Source of the DNA: Schistocerca nitens
Taxonomy: Eukaryota; Arthropoda; Insecta; Orthoptera; Acrididae
Length of the DNA stretch: 64,000 nucleotides
Direction: 5' to 3'
Assembly (NCBI RefSeq): GCF_023898315.1
Contig: NC_064616.1
Span: 646,346,974 to 646,410,973, forward strand
Shown here: in pieces, positions 11,715 to 23,380 of the stretch
How positions within the stretch are numbered: the first letter of the stretch is position 1
How the letters are laid out: each line of letters opens with the position of its first letter
Position numbers and translations under genes: made by a program
The notes under the pieces: model-generated
The model's database searches: none
What the model saw: the letters and a program-made list of their open reading frames with translations, nothing else
Told to the model about the DNA's origin: nothing

Positions 11715-14700
11715 GTTGTTGTTGTTGTTGTGGTCTTCAGTCCTGAGACTGGTTTGATGCAGCTCTCCATGCTACTCTATCCTGTGCAAGCTTCTTCATC
11801 TCCCAGTACCTACTGCAACCTACATCCTTTTGAATCTGCTTAGTGTATTCATCTCTTGGTCTCCCCCTACGATTTTTTCCCTCCACGCTGCCCTCCAATA
11901 CTAAATTGGTGATCCCTTGATGCCTCAGAACATGTCCTACCAACCGATCCCTTCTTCTGGTCAAGTTGTGCCACAAACTCCTCTTCTCCCCAATCCTATT
12001 CAGTACCTCCTCATTAGTTATGTGATCTACCCATCTAATCTTCAGCATTCTTCTGTAGCACCACATTTCGAAAGCTTCTATTCTCTTCTTGTCCAAACTA
12101 TTTACCGTCCATGTTTCACTTCCATACATGGCTACACTCCATACAAATACTTTCAGAAATGACTTCCTGATACTTAAATCTATACTCGATGTTAACAAAT
12201 TTCTCTTCTTCAGAAACGCTTTCCTTGCCATTGCCAGTCTACATTTTATATCCTCTCTACTTCGACCATCATCAGTTATTTTGCTCCCCAAATAGCAAAA
12301 CTCCTTTACTACTTTAAGTGTCTCATTTCCTAATCTAATACCCTCAACATCACCCGACTTAATTCGACTACATTCCATTATCCTCGTTTTGCTTTTGTTG
12401 ATGTTCATCTTATATCCTCCCTTCAAGACACCATCCATTCCATTCAACTGCTCTTCCAAGTCCTTTGCTGTCTCTGACAGAATTACAATGTCATCGGCGA
12501 ACCTCAAAGTTATTATTTCTTCTCCATGGATTTTAATACCTACTCCGAATTTTTCTTTTGTTTCCTTTACTGCTTGCTCAATATACAGATTGAATAACAT
12601 TGGGGAGAGACTACAACCCTGTCTCACTCCCTTCCCAACCACTGCTCCCCTTTCATGTCCCTCGACTCTTATAACTGCCATCTGGTTTCTGTACAAATTG
12701 TAAATAGCCTTTCGCTCCCTGTATTTTACCCCTGCCACCTTTAGAATTTGAAAGAGAGTATTCCAGTCAACATTGTCAAAAGCTTTCTCTAAGTCTGCAA
12801 ATGCTAGAAACGTAGGTTTGCCTTTCCTTAATCTTTCTTCTAAGATAAGTCGTAAGGTCAGTATTGCCTCACGTGTTCCAGTATTTCTACGGAATCCAAA
12901 CTGATCTTCCCCGAGGTTGGCTTCTACTAGTTTTTCCATTCGTCTGTAAAGAATTCGTGTTAGTATTTTGCAGCTGTGGTTTATTAAACTGATTGTTTGG
13001 TAATTCTCACATCTGTCAACACCGGCTTTCTTTGGAATTGGAATGATTATATTCTTCTTGAAGTCTGAGGGTATTTCGCCTGTCTCATACATCTTGCTCA
13101 CCAGATGGTAGAGTTTTGTCAGGACTGGCTCTCCCAAGGCCGTCAGTAGTTCCAATGGAATGTTGTCTACTCCCGGGGCCTTGTTTCGACTCAGGTCTTT
13201 CAGTGCTCTGTCAAACTCTTCACGCAGTATCGTATCTCCCATTTCATCTTGATCTACATCCTCTTCCATTTCAATAATATTGTCCTCAAGTACATCGCCC
13301 TTGTACAGACCCTCTATATACTCCTTCCACCTTTCCGCTTTCCCTTCTTTGCTTAGAACTGGGTTTCCATCTGAGCTCTTGATGTTCATACAAGTGGTTC
13401 TCTTATCTCCAAAGGTCTCTTTAATTTTCCTGTAGGCAGTATCTATCTTACCCCTAGTGAGATAAGCCTCTACATCCTTACATTTGTCCTCTAGCCATCC
13501 CTGCTTAGCCATTTTGCACTTCCTGTCGATCTCATTTTTGAGACGTTTGTATTCCTTTTTGCTTGCTTCATTTACTGCATTTTTATATTTTCTCCTTTCA
13601 TCAATTAAATTCAATATTTCTTCTCTTACCCAAGGATTTCTATTAGCCCTCGTCTTTTTACCTACTTGATCCTCTGCTGCCTTCACTACTTCATCCCTCA
13701 AAGCTACCCATTCTTCTTCTACTGTATTTCTTTCTCCCATTCCTGTCAATTGTTCCCTTATGCTCTCCCTGAAACTCTGTACAATCTCTGGTTCTTTCAC
13801 TTTATCCAGGTCCCATCTCCTTAAATTCCCACCTTTTTGCAGTTTCTTCAGTTTTAATCTACAGGTCATAACCAATAGATTGTGGTCAGAGTCCACATCT
13901 GCCCCTGGAAATGTCTTACAATTTAAAACCTGGTTCCTAAATCTCTGTCTTACCATTATATAATCTATCTGATACCTTTTAGTATCTCCAGGGTTCTTCC
14001 ATGTATACAACTTTCTATCATGATTCTTAAACCAAGTGTTAGCTGTGATTAAGTTGTGCTCTGTGCAAAATTCTACCAGGCGGCTTCCTCTTTCATTTCT
14101 TGCTCCCAATCCATATTCACCTACTATGTTTCCTTCTCTCCCTTTTCCTACTATCGAATTCCAGTCACCCATGACTATTAAATTTTCGTCTCCCTTCAAT
14201 ATCTGAATAATTTCTTTTATTTCATCATACATTTCTTCAATTTCTTCGTCATCTGCAGAGCTAGTTGGCATATAAACTTGTACTACTGTAGTAGGTGTGG
14301 GCTTCGTATCTATCTTGGCCACAATAATGCATTCACTAAGCTGTTTGTAGTAGCTTACCCGCGTTCCTATTTTCCTATTCATTATTAAACCTACGCCTGC
14401 ATTACCCCTATTTGACTTTGTGTTTATAACCCTGTAGTCACCTGACCAAAAGTCTTGTTCCTCCCGCTGCTGAACTTCACTAATTCCCACTATATCTAAC
14501 TTTAACCTATCCATTTCCCTTTTTAAATTTTCTAACCTACCTGCCCGATTAAGGGATCTGACATTCCACGCTCCGATCTGTAGAATGCCAGTTTTCTTTC
14601 TCCTCATAACGACATCCTCTTGAGTAGTCCCCGCCCGGAGATCCGAATGGGGGACTATTTTACCTCCGGAATATTTTACCCAAGAGGACGCCATCATCAT

Positions 14701-15011
14701 TTAATCATACAGTAAAGCTGCATGCCCTCGGGAAAAATTACGGCCGTAGTTTCCCCTTGCTTTCAGCCATTCGCAGTACCAGCACAGCAAGGCCGTTTTG
14801 GTTAATGTTACAAGGCCAGATCAGTCAACCATCCAGACTGTTGCCCTTGCAACTACTGAAAAGGCTGCTGCCCCTCTTCAGGAACCACACGTTTGTGTGG
14901 CCTCTCAACAGATACCCCTCCGTTGTGGTTGTACCTACGGTACGGCTATCTGTATCGCTGAGGCACGCAAGCCTCCCCACCAACGGCAAGGTCCATGGTT
15001 CATGGGGGGGG
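11715..15011 (-). mobile_element. Complete RTE-type LINE inserted in LINE A
   Basis: A 3297-bp minus-strand element. It comprises a 5' UTR of about 310 bp (14701-15011), one long ORF, and a 3' end in a short GTT/AAC microsatellite (11715-11731), characteristic of RTE elements. A perfect 12-bp TSD flanks it. The intact ORF and clean TSD point to a fairly recent insertion; a much older relative lies at 26777-29100. Confidence 0.93.
11737..14700 (-). CDS. RTE endonuclease-reverse transcriptase, intact
   Basis: A 987-residue open frame encodes the replication protein of the LINE, which nicks target DNA and copies the element RNA there. An apurinic-type endonuclease occupies residues about 40-280: GAWNVRSL 43-50, ISEVQ with Glu75, MGDWN with Asp179, QIDYIMV with Asp246, SDHN with Asp272-His273. 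Reverse transcriptase spans about 500-750: FADLEKAFDNVDW 634-646, GVRQGCSLSP 691-700 and the catalytic FADD box 734-737. A basic C-terminal region follows. No stop or frameshift is visible, so the copy may be competent. The first Met (14700) was chosen because it follows the 5' UTR; a Met lies at residue 32 (VMRRKKTG). Confidence 0.93.
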   Translation of the reverse strand: MMMASSWVKYSGGKIVPHSDLRAGTTQEDVVMRRKKTGILQIGAWNVRSLNRAGRLENLKREMDRLKLDIVGISEVQQREEQDFWSGDYRVINTKSNRGNAGVGLIMNRKIGTRVSYYKQLSECIIVAKIDTKPTPTTVVQVYMPTSSADDEEIEEMYDEIKEIIQILKGDENLIVMGDWNSIVGKGREGNIVGEYGLGARNERGSRLVEFCTEHNLITANTWFKNHDRKLYTWKNPGDTKRYQIDYIMVRQRFRNQVLNCKTFPGADVDSDHNLLVMTCRLKLKKLQKGGNLRRWDLDKVKEPEIVQSFRESIREQLTGMGERNTVEEEWVALRDEVVKAAEDQVGKKTRANRNPWVREEILNLIDERRKYKNAVNEASKKEYKRLKNEIDRKCKMAKQGWLEDKCKDVEAYLTRGKIDTAYRKIKETFGDKRTTCMNIKSSDGNPVLSKEGKAERWKEYIEGLYKGDVLEDNIIEMEEDVDQDEMGDTILREEFDRALKDLSRNKAPGVDNIPLELLTALGEPVLTKLYHLVSKMYETGEIPSDFKKNIIIPIPKKAGVDRCENYQTISLINHSCKILTRILYRRMEKLVEANLGEDQFGFRRNTGTREAILTLRLILEERLRKGKPTFLAFADLEKAFDNVDWNTLFQILKVAGVKYRERKAIYNLYRNQMAVIRVEGHERGAVVGKGVRQGCSLSPMLFNLYIEQAVKETKEKFGVGIKIHGEEIITLRFADDIVILSETAKDLEEQLNGMDGVLKGGYKMNINKSKTRIMECSRIKSGDVEGIRLGNETLKVVKEFCYLGSKITDDGRSREDIKCRLAMARKAFLKKRNLLTSSIDLSIRKSFLKVFVWSVAMYGSETWTVNSLDKKRIEAFEMWCYRRMLKIRWVDHITNEEVLNRIGEKRSLWHNLTRRRDRLVGHVLRHQGITNLVLEGSVEGKNRRGRPRDEYTKQIQKDVGCSRYWEMKKLAQDRVAWRAASNQSQD

Positions 15012-15982
15012 ACTATTCAGGATATGAAAATGTGAAATATGGAGTCCCTCAAGGATCAGTATTAGGACCCATTCTGTCTCTCCTCTATGTCAATGATCTT
15101 ATGTACAACAAGTATTGCCAAACAACCGTCCAATTTGCAGACGATACAAGCTTCCTTATTAGTGGTAAAACAGAAGAAAAACTAAAAGACTCCGCTATCC
15201 AAACAATGAACAGTGTAGAACAGTGGTTCAGCTACAACAAGTTAATTATAAACAAAGAAAAGACAGTAGCACTGAACTTCTATAATGTAAAAGGAAGACA
15301 CCACCCAAACATAGAAATAGAACTTAGGGACAGAGTTCTTGAAAGTGTTGACAGCACTAAATTTCTGGGACTCTGGCTCCAGAACAACACAAAATGGGAG
15401 GTACACATTGAATATTTGCAAAGAAAACTAAGCAAAACCTGTTACATGATACGGATCTGAAAAACTTGTAGCAGCAAAGCCAGCCTGTTAAATGTATACT
15501 ACTCCTATGTGCATTCTGTAATTAAATGTGGCATAATCTTCTGGGGCAATACAACAACAAATATTAAACTTTTCAGGATGCAAAAGAGAATACTAAGAAT
15601 TATTGAAGGGGTAAACAACACGAAATCATGCAGATCCATATTCAAAAAACTGTCAGTTCTTCCTCTTCCTTGCATTTTTATCTACGAAACATCGGTTTTC
15701 CTCAAACAATATATCGATACACACCCAGATATCTTATTAAAAAATGAAGATATACATGCACACAATACAAGGCAAAAATCTGACCTTCATATGAAACAGG
15801 TGAGAACATCATTGTGCCAAAAAGGCACACTACATACTGGGATAAAAATTTTCAATAATCTACCTAAACATATTAAATCAATAGGTAAACTCTGTAGTTT
15901 TAAGGCTGAAGTAAAGGCATATTTAATTGATCATTGCTTTTACAGTCTGACAGAATATATAAAAGCCAAACAACAAAAATAA
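15012..15982 (+). pseudogene. LINE A, 3' part: RT catalytic half and C-terminal domain
   Basis: The LINE A reverse transcriptase continues in the same phase. It has YGVPQGSVLGPILSLLYVND, then FADDTSFLI (catalytic YADD-equivalent box), then a fingers/thumb region (STKFLGLWL). One in-frame stop lies at 15458-15460. The C-terminal domain (CGIIFWGN, HTGIKIFNNLPKHIK) ends at the TAA at 15980-15982. An AT-rich 3' tail extends to about 16195. Confidence 0.9.
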
Positions 15983-16207
15983 AGATGCATTATTAATATT
16001 CTACTTTGTATGTTGCCTGTAATGTTTGTTGTATTTATGAATCTGTGCTAAATTACTTCAATATCTAGTCCTTAGGATTGGAATACAAACTGTATTTTAT
16101 CTTGTAATTACCCAACCTTGTCCAATATCCTTGTCTATATTCTATACATATAGGATTTGAAGGACTAAATATAACATCCTTAAATATAACATCCTTAAAC
16201 ATGGGCT

Positions 16208-18525
16208 TCACCTTAACAGAAATGGGAAGGCCAGGTTACAAAACTTAATAAGGGAAGCAATTAAATGCAATTCCAAAGTGACAGCCACTGAACTGGGATG
16301 GTATAAATCTCCAGTTGCAGAAACACCAGCACAAACAGCAGCAGCATGCAAGCGGACCATCCAAAAAACTGTAGTAACAGAGGAACTTACTACTGAACCA
16401 ACATTAGCAGCAGCAGCGGCAGAACTAACATCAGAAGCAATAGTTACAGCATCAAAAACCAACCAACCAGAATCATTAGCAGTCACAGCAACATCAGAAG
16501 CAATAGTTCCAACATCAATAACCAAGCATTCACTGCAACAGCACACAGCAGCAGCAGTGGTAATAGGAGCAGTCATCACACCAGAAGAAGGCAGCCACCC
16601 CTGAGAAGCCAGGATTTTTGCTGGGGCAAAACAGTGAACAACAGCACATAACAGGGAAACAGGTAAATGTTTGCAAGCGGAGGAATCTACAACAAGGTAT
16701 GAAATCTTGTAACGATGTAAGAGAAAATGCATCAACAGAGTGTAAAGTCACAGGTCAGTCGCATTGTTCAAATCAGCTAAGAATTATGAGTCTGAACATT
16801 CAGTGTCTTAAAAACAAGTACCTTGAACTTGAGGTAGCAGGAAATAGTGACCATATTGATCATTTATGTGTTATGGAACATTGGTGCAGGGACAGTGAAC
16901 TAAATAGCATAAACTTAAGCCAATATAAACTTACCAGTCAGTACCGTAGGCAAAATGCCAAAGGTGGTAGTGTATGCATTTATCTAAATCCCAAGCTTAA
17001 ATTTAAGTTAAGATATGAGGCTAAACCATTAATCATAGAAAAGGATTTTGAAGCAGTAGCCATTCAGTTATATAGTTTAAAGAAGAAAATAATTGTTGCA
17101 GCGATTTACAGATCACCATCTGGAGATACTGAAGTCTTTCTTAAGAATTTGGAAGAAATGCTCAACATTTTCTCAAATGAGAACTCTACCATAATTCTTT
17201 GTGGTGACTTTAATATTAATGTATTGGTCCAGAGTTCAGTAAAAAACAAGTTTTTAGACATACTAAAAAGCTTCAACATGTTCCCCCACACATGCGCTCC
17301 CACTAGAACAACAGATTCCAGTGAAAGCCTAATAGATAACATCTTCTAAAATGTGGTCACACATGAAGTTGCAGTTACAAATGTGAATATCGGATTATCA
17401 GATCATAATGCACTAACCTTTAATCTCACTGCAACGCCCAAGGAGGAGGAAAATAAAAAGGAGTACAAACGATTTTTCTCTACTGAAAATTGTAATCAGT
17501 TCAAAAATAATTTTAAAAAACCAGTTTGGTCAGAGGTCTTGGCACAAACAAACAAACAAATAAAAAAAGTGTGCACCACAAACCTTCTGGGAATGCGAAT
17601 TGACCAAGGTTTAAACTGGAATGAACACAGTGTATATCTTACTCAGAAACTTAGCTCCGCATGTTTTGCCTTAAGAATAATATCCAAGGTATGTAGCAAG
17701 GAATGTATTAAGGTGGTGTACTTTAGTGATTTCCAGTCAGTTGCAAGCTGTGGCATAAGTTTTTGGGGAAAAACCAGGTCAAGACTAAATGACATTTTTA
17801 TTTTGCAAAAAAGAGCTATTCGTATCATGACACACAGCCCACCACAAACTCACTGTAGACCCTTATTCAGACAACTAAAGATACTGACAATACCATCGAT
17901 ATATATTTTTAAATGCCTGGAAATGATAAGTAAAAATAACTGCGATCTCCAAACCAACTCAAGCTACCATGATCACAATACAAGGCATTGTAAAGACTTC
18001 CACATTCCCTATGTAGCAAAAACTAGAAGTGAGAAACATGTTAGACACTTAGGAATAAAGCTTTTAAATGCACTTCCATCTCAAATTAAAGAATTGAAAG
18101 GCAAAAATAATTTCAAGTGTGAAGTAAAAAAATATTTGATGGAAATATGCTACTACAGTGTAAATGAATACCTGTCTCAGACTGTGGATTGAAACCTGTA
18201 CTTATTTTTAAAAAAATTTAAACTAATTTAATTATGTTTTCAACTTTGTAATTATAGTACTTATGAAAAATCTGTTAAATATCCATAATATGTTTTGTGT
18301 ATAAGGTGTAGTTCATGATCTGTAATTGTTTATCATGAGCACGTACTTTTGTTTTTGTGTAATAAGTTCTTGTACACTACTTATGTACTATGTGTATGTA
18401 ATTTGTTTTGCTGTTTGCATATGTTTGTCCATTTATTATGTGTATGTGTTTTTATGTGTTATGTGTAATCAAATGACAAATCCTATATCACATCTGTGAT
18501 CTATTGGATATATATATATATAAAG
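16208..18525 (+). pseudogene. LINE B, Jockey/CR1-type, RT core deleted
   Basis: A Thr/Ala-rich frame (16278-16604) may be the end of an ORF1. The endonuclease follows at 16618-17349: MSLNIQCLKNKY, MEHWCRD, AAIYRSPSGD, LCGDFNIN, and SDHNAL just past an in-frame TAA at 17347-17349. At about 17555-17575 the sequence jumps from the post-endonuclease linker (WSEVLAQTN) directly to the post-RT region (GMRIDQGLNWNEH). All RT catalytic blocks are missing and the frame is unchanged. The C-terminal domain runs to 18192. An (AT)n tract at about 18507-18523 marks the probable 3' end. Confidence 0.85.
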
Positions 18526-20950
18526 CCATTCACACAACATATTCATTTTCGTCTTTCATTTTTTCCCTGCAAGTTGACATTTGCAACATTTTTTATACTT
18601 ATAGTTGATTTTACTGTTCCAGTCACTTGGAACTCTTTGTTATTTTCTTGGTAAGGTTTTCGCCAACTTCTGCCATGGATGACTGTTAAGAGAAGAACAC
18701 TGTACCTTTTACCCAACAGATTGTTGGTTCTGTTGCCAGTACTTCTCACAGTTGTTTCATTTGTTCCTCTGCTGTGTTATTTAGGAAGTTTGTTGCCATC
18801 AAAGTTCACACTTTTTTGTTTATAACTATCATTTTTTTCAGTAGCGATTTTGATTCACTTATTTGGGAAAGTTTGACTATCCTTGATTTATTCTACTAGT
18901 ATGCTACAGTTAAACTCATGTTTCGCTGCCCCATGTTATCCTAATTCTAGATAGCACTCATTTCCTTTCTTTCATTTGTGTCTGACTTCCCCTTGATCTG
19001 TCTCAGGTTGAAGAGGCTTTCAAACTCCTGGAGAAGATAGATTAAGAATTATTTACAATTATCACCTTCTGTTCTTGAATTATAAATCTGTTCCATCTAA
19101 ACTGTATTGTCTTTAAAACTTTTGAAGGATAGACTATGTCATTTGCATTTATTACATGGTTAATTTATCTTTGATCAATTACAAATAACATGTAATTGAG
19201 TGCCAATACTGTCATTTTATTTGTGTTTGAAAAGGGATTTAACATTTTCTCTCATATTTCACATTCTTCAGGATAATTTTTTAGGATATGTGGAATGAAC
19301 ATGAAGACTAATCATAACAATACTTGTGCGAAATAACGTATTTTATATTTCATTTCCGTGATGCATTCCATTATCATAAATATTAGTTTGTTGGCCTATA
19401 CAGCAATCTTTAGGGCATCACAATTATGCAAGCTATTTGTCCAGCTTCAAATAAATGAGTAAAGTATCATTTATTTTTCACTTTTACTTTAATTTAGTAT
19501 ATCTGAAAGTAATTGTTGTAAATGACTGAAATCGGTAATAATGAATAGCCATTAGGTGATTTTTGCCTGAGGAATATAGTTTTATAAAACTGAGATACTA
19601 TCATAAGTAATTCTCTGAAATGCTTAGAAACAAACATGATTCAGTTGTATCATTTGTCTTCCCCACTTTTGTTGACTTATCATTACAGCATAATTCAGCC
19701 TGTGTTTCATTTATTCCAGTTTATAATCACAAATTTTCTTGTTCTAAGACTGTTGATTGTGGTGACCATAGTCACATCTGTTTTTCATCCAGGCATCATT
19801 GAACATAATTAAAAATATGGTGCAAACTAGGTCACAAAGCTGTTGGAGCCATCATGTGAATGGTGCTACTGTTCATAACTGTTGTTATGAACAATAACGT
19901 CATTGAAATAAACAGTCTTCCAACACTGTGACATAGTTAACACCATATATTTGACTGTGTTCGACACTGCCTGGGTGATTTTGTTTGTATTTTTTGATGA
20001 TGCCACACTGGCTTTACTATATTAGGATATGAAATGCAGAAATGGAATATTACCTATACTGCATGGTGACTCTGCTCTTAGCTTACTTTTCTTGATATAC
20101 CGGACACTAGAGGATCATGTCTCCTTGTACTTAAAGCTAGCCAAAGTAGTTGGTACACTGTGGGAAGAAATGCTGTAGCAGATAGTATTCAATGCAGAAA
20201 CTAATTTATTTGACACAGCTAAACAGATGTTTCTTAATCTACAATTGTTACAGTCTTCTTATTAGCCTTTTAAGCATGGTACCCGATTGGAGACCATCCC
20301 ATTGGGCTGGGAGTTACCAATTATCAATAAAGAGATTACTGAAAAGAAAGCACATGTCACCATGCTTCTAAAAGAGAGAGCTATTTTATCTTTGAGTGTG
20401 TCTCTCTTCACTGAGTTGCTGCCACAAGGATTTAGATTAAAGTTCCATTAACGAAAACGTGTAAAAAATTTTAGAATTGGTCAGAGAGCATCCACTTATG
20501 TAAAATATTTATGGTATTTTATCCTGTCTACTTAGCTATCAAGCAATCATGAAGTGGAAAGCAGCTTGTCAGCAGTTAGCAACGGAGCTCTTTAGCTCTT
20601 ACTTCATCTGAAGGCAAGGACCTGGGGCAGAGATGGTGGAGCAGGACATTGTGGTACCAGTGAAATCCTTTTTTGACTGTCAGTTTCATTCTTCTTCTCT
20701 TGGATTGTGTGTCTCACACAGCCTCCTTGGGTCTTTTGTGAGTTGACATTCTCTTGTATAGTGTATTTTCCTAAATTCAGTAATGTGCCATATGGCTGGC
20801 AGAGATGATCTTTTCAAGTCCAAGCAATACTTCACTTTCCAAGACCATCATGTGACAATAATCAGAAACAGGTTTCATTATAGCTTGAATTCCTTCTTCA
20901 TTGGCGCCATGGCAGAGAATCCATGAAGTATCTTTCTCTTCAGCTTGTAT
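18526..20950. other. Unassigned, mostly AT-rich sequence
   Basis: No gene recognised. It contains one small palindromic element (19813-19952). The part after about 20550 is less AT-rich but has no long frame. Confidence 0.5.
19813..19952. repeat. Small foldback (MITE-like) palindrome
   Basis: The ATATGGTG end on the left is answered by CACCATAT on the right. Inner matches pair GTCACA with TGTGAC, and GTTCATAAC with GTTATGAAC at the centre. Arms are about 60-70 bp and imperfect. No coding capacity. Confidence 0.6.
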
Positions 20951-20959
20951 ACCGCCATC

Positions 20960-21474
20960 TGGAAGTTCCAGAAAAGGCTCCAATACACCAAACTCATCTT
21001 CAAACCACCATATTGCTTCTATGATTACACAGTCTGCCCAACCATTTTGAACAATGAAAGCAGGTCAATTAATACACATACAAATAGCCTCCACTTTAAG
21101 ATGAGTGTTGTTTCAAATTGTATCGAGCCGATGTATGTGTATGGGTATGGAGACAACCTCATGAATTCATGGACCCTGCATGTCAGCAAGGGACCGTGTA
21201 TTGGTGTGGAGCATGTGCACTTGGAGTGAGACCCCTGATATGTCTAGATATGACTCTGACAGGTGAAACGTACGAAAGCACCCTGTCTGATCATCTCCAT
21301 CCATTCATGGCCAATGTGCATTCTGATGGACTTGAGCAATTCCAGCAGTGCAATACGACATGCCACATGTCCAGAATTGCAACAGAGTGGCTCCAGGAAC
21401 ATTCTTCCAAGTTAAACACTTCTGCTAGCCACCAAACTCCCCAGACATGAACATTATTGAGCATACCTGGGATG
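20960..21474 (+). pseudogene. Tc1-like transposase relic, N-side part
   Basis: A plus-strand fossil. A DE-x-x-F block near 21100 corresponds to the first catalytic Asp. It is followed by YRADVCVWVWRQPHE, then DHLHPFMANVHSDG and QFQQCNTTCH, where the second catalytic Asp has become Cys. The block SPDMNIIEHTWD at 21430-21474 keeps the Glu but is in a shifted frame. It is cut at 21474 by an insertion and resumes at 23161. It is clearly dead. Confidence 0.75.
21463..21474. repeat. Target-site duplication, left copy
   Basis: ATACCTGGGATG recurs exactly at 23149-23160. The pair bounds the 1674-bp tRNA-like array inserted in the Tc1-like relic. Confidence 0.9.
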
Positions 21475-23148
21475 AAACTTCCTGGCAGATTAAAACTGTG
21501 TGCCGGACCGAGACTCGAACTCGGGACCTTTGCCTTTCGTGGGCAAGTGCTCTACCAACTGAGCTATCTGAGCATGACTCATGCCCCGTCCTCACAGCTT
21601 TACTTCTGCCAGTACCTTGTCTCCTACCTTCCAAACTTTGCAGAAGCTCTCCTGCGAACCTTGCAGAACTAGCACTCCTGAAAGAAAGGATATTGCGGAG
21701 ACATGGCTTAGCCACAGCCTGGGGATGTTTCCAGAATGAGAATTTCACTCTGCAGTAGAATGTGCGCTGATATGAAACTTCCTGGCAGATTAAAACTGTG
21801 TGCCGGACCAAGACTCGAACTCGGGCCCTTTGCCTTTCACGGGCAAGTGCTCTACCAACTGAGCTATCCGAGCACGACTCACGCCCCGTCCTCACAGCTT
21901 TACTTCTGCCAGCACCTCGTCTCCTACCTTCCAAACTTTGCAGAAGCTCTCCTGCGAACCTTGCTGAACTAGCACTCCTGAAAGAAAGGATATTGTGGAG
22001 ACATGGCTTAGCCACAGCCTGGGGGATGTTTCCAGAATGAGAATTTCACTCTGCAGCGGAGTGTGCGCTGATATGAAACTTCCTGGCAGATTAAAACTGT
22101 GTGCCGGACCAAGACTTGATCTCGGGACCTTTGCCTTTCGCGGGCAAGTGCTCTACCAACTGATCTATCTGAGCACGACTCACGCCCCGTCCTCACAGCT
22201 TTACTTCTGCCAGTACCTCGTCTCCTACCTTCCAAACTTTGCAGAAGCTCTCCTGCAAACCTTGCAGAACTAGCACTCCTGAAAGAAAGGATATTGCGGA
22301 GACATGGCTTAGCCACAGCCTGGGGGATGTTTCCAGAATGAGAATTTCACTCTGCAGCGGAGTGTGCGCTTATATGAAACTTCCTGGCAGATTAAAACTG
22401 TGTGCCGGACCGAGACTCGAACTTGGGACCTTTGCCTTTCGCGGGCAAGTGCTCTACCAACTGAGCTATCCGAGCACGACTCACGCACAGCTTTACTTCT
22501 GCTAGTACCTCGTCTCCTACCATCCAAACTTTGCAGAAGCTCTCCTGCGAGTCTCGGTCCGGCACACAGTTTTAATCTGCCAGGAAGTTTCATATCAGCA
22601 CACACTCCGCTGCAGAGTGAAATTCTCATTCTGGAAACATCCCCCAGGCTGTGGCTAAGCCATGTCTTCGCGATATCCTTTCTTTCAGGAGTGCTAGTTC
22701 TGCAAGGTTCGCAGGAGAGCTTCTGCAAAGTTTGGAAGGTAGGAGACGAGGTACTGGCAGAAGTAAAGCTGTGAGGACGGGGCGTGAGTTGTGCTCAGAT
22801 AGCTCTGTTGGTTCAAATGGTTCAAATGGCTCTGAGCACTATGGGACACAACTGCTGAGGTCATTAGTCCCCTAGAACTTAGAACTAGTTAAACCTAACT
22901 AACCTAAGGACATCACAAACATCCATGCCCGAGGCAGGATTCGAACCTGCGACCGTAGCGGTCTTGCGGTTCCAGACTGCAGCGCCTTTAACCGCACGGC
23001 CACTTCGGCCGGCAGCTCTGTTGGTAGAGCACTTGCCCGCAAAAGGCAAAGGTCCCGAGTTCGAGTCTCGTTCCGGCACACGGTTTTAATCTGCCAGGAA
23101 GTTTCATATCAGTGCACACTCTGCTGCAGAGTGAAATTCTCTTTCTTG
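21475..23148. repeat. Head-to-head tandem array of ~300-bp tRNA-like units
   Basis: Units begin at 21475, 21775, 22076 and 22377 (periods 300, 301, 301). The fourth unit is cut at 22550, where sequence of the same unit continues in the opposite orientation to 23148. Each unit carries, on the minus strand, a tRNA-like block (21500-21575, 21800-21875, 22101-22176, 22402-22477) with an A-box-like TAGCTCAGTTGGTAGAGC and a B-box-like GAGTTCGAGTC, plus a shared ~220-bp spacer. Units differ by few bases. The array has a 12-bp TSD, so it seems to have arrived or nucleated as one event and may have expanded afterwards. Confidence 0.85.
22812..23013 (-). mobile_element. Full-length tRNA-derived SINE with 11-bp TSD
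   Basis: On the minus strand it begins with a tRNA-like head (A box near GTGGCCGTGCGGTTAAAGGC, B box GGTTCGAATCC, a perfect polymerase III match). It ends in the common tail whose plus-strand form is GGCTCTGAGCACTATGGGAC. AGCTCTGTTGG flanks it at 22801-22811 and 23014-23024. It splits the tRNA-like block of the inverted array unit, making it the youngest of three nested layers. Confidence 0.93.
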
Positions 23149-23160
23149 ATACCTGGGATG

Positions 23161-23380
23161 CCTTGCAACGTGCTGTTCAGAAGGGATCTCCACCCTTCGT
23201 ACTCTTATGGATTTATGGACAGCCCTGCAAGTTTCATGGTGTCAGTTCCCTCCAGCACTACTTCAGACATTAGTTGAGCCCATGCTACAGCACTTCTGCA
23301 TGCTCGTGGGGGCCCTACACAATATTAGGCAGTTGTACCAGTTTCTTTGGCTCATCAATGTATATTGTCATCCCCATATA
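23161..23380 (+). pseudogene. Tc1-like transposase relic, C-terminal part and right end
   Basis: Directly after the duplicated ATACCTGGGATG the plus strand continues the Tc1-like coding sequence (WDALQRAVQKG, then the C-terminal SxxxLLxTLxEPM region). It runs into a terminal repeat-like end (TTTGGCTCATCAATGTATAT) near 23365. This completes the relic begun at 20960. Confidence 0.75.

Noticed and set aside
12389-12703. Plus-strand open frames opposite the RTE element (also 13484-13669, 13760-13963)
   Set aside because: They are antisense shadows of the RTE endonuclease-RT ORF, with no motif of their own.
21500-22477. Four minus-strand tRNA genes
   Set aside because: They sit in a tandem repeat with identical spacers, carry point changes, and one further copy is split by a SINE; better read as tRNA-derived repeat heads.
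21475-22550. CRISPR-like regularly spaced repeats
   Set aside because: Units are about 300 bp, contiguous, tRNA-like and in a eukaryotic transposon context; there are no short repeats with unique spacers.
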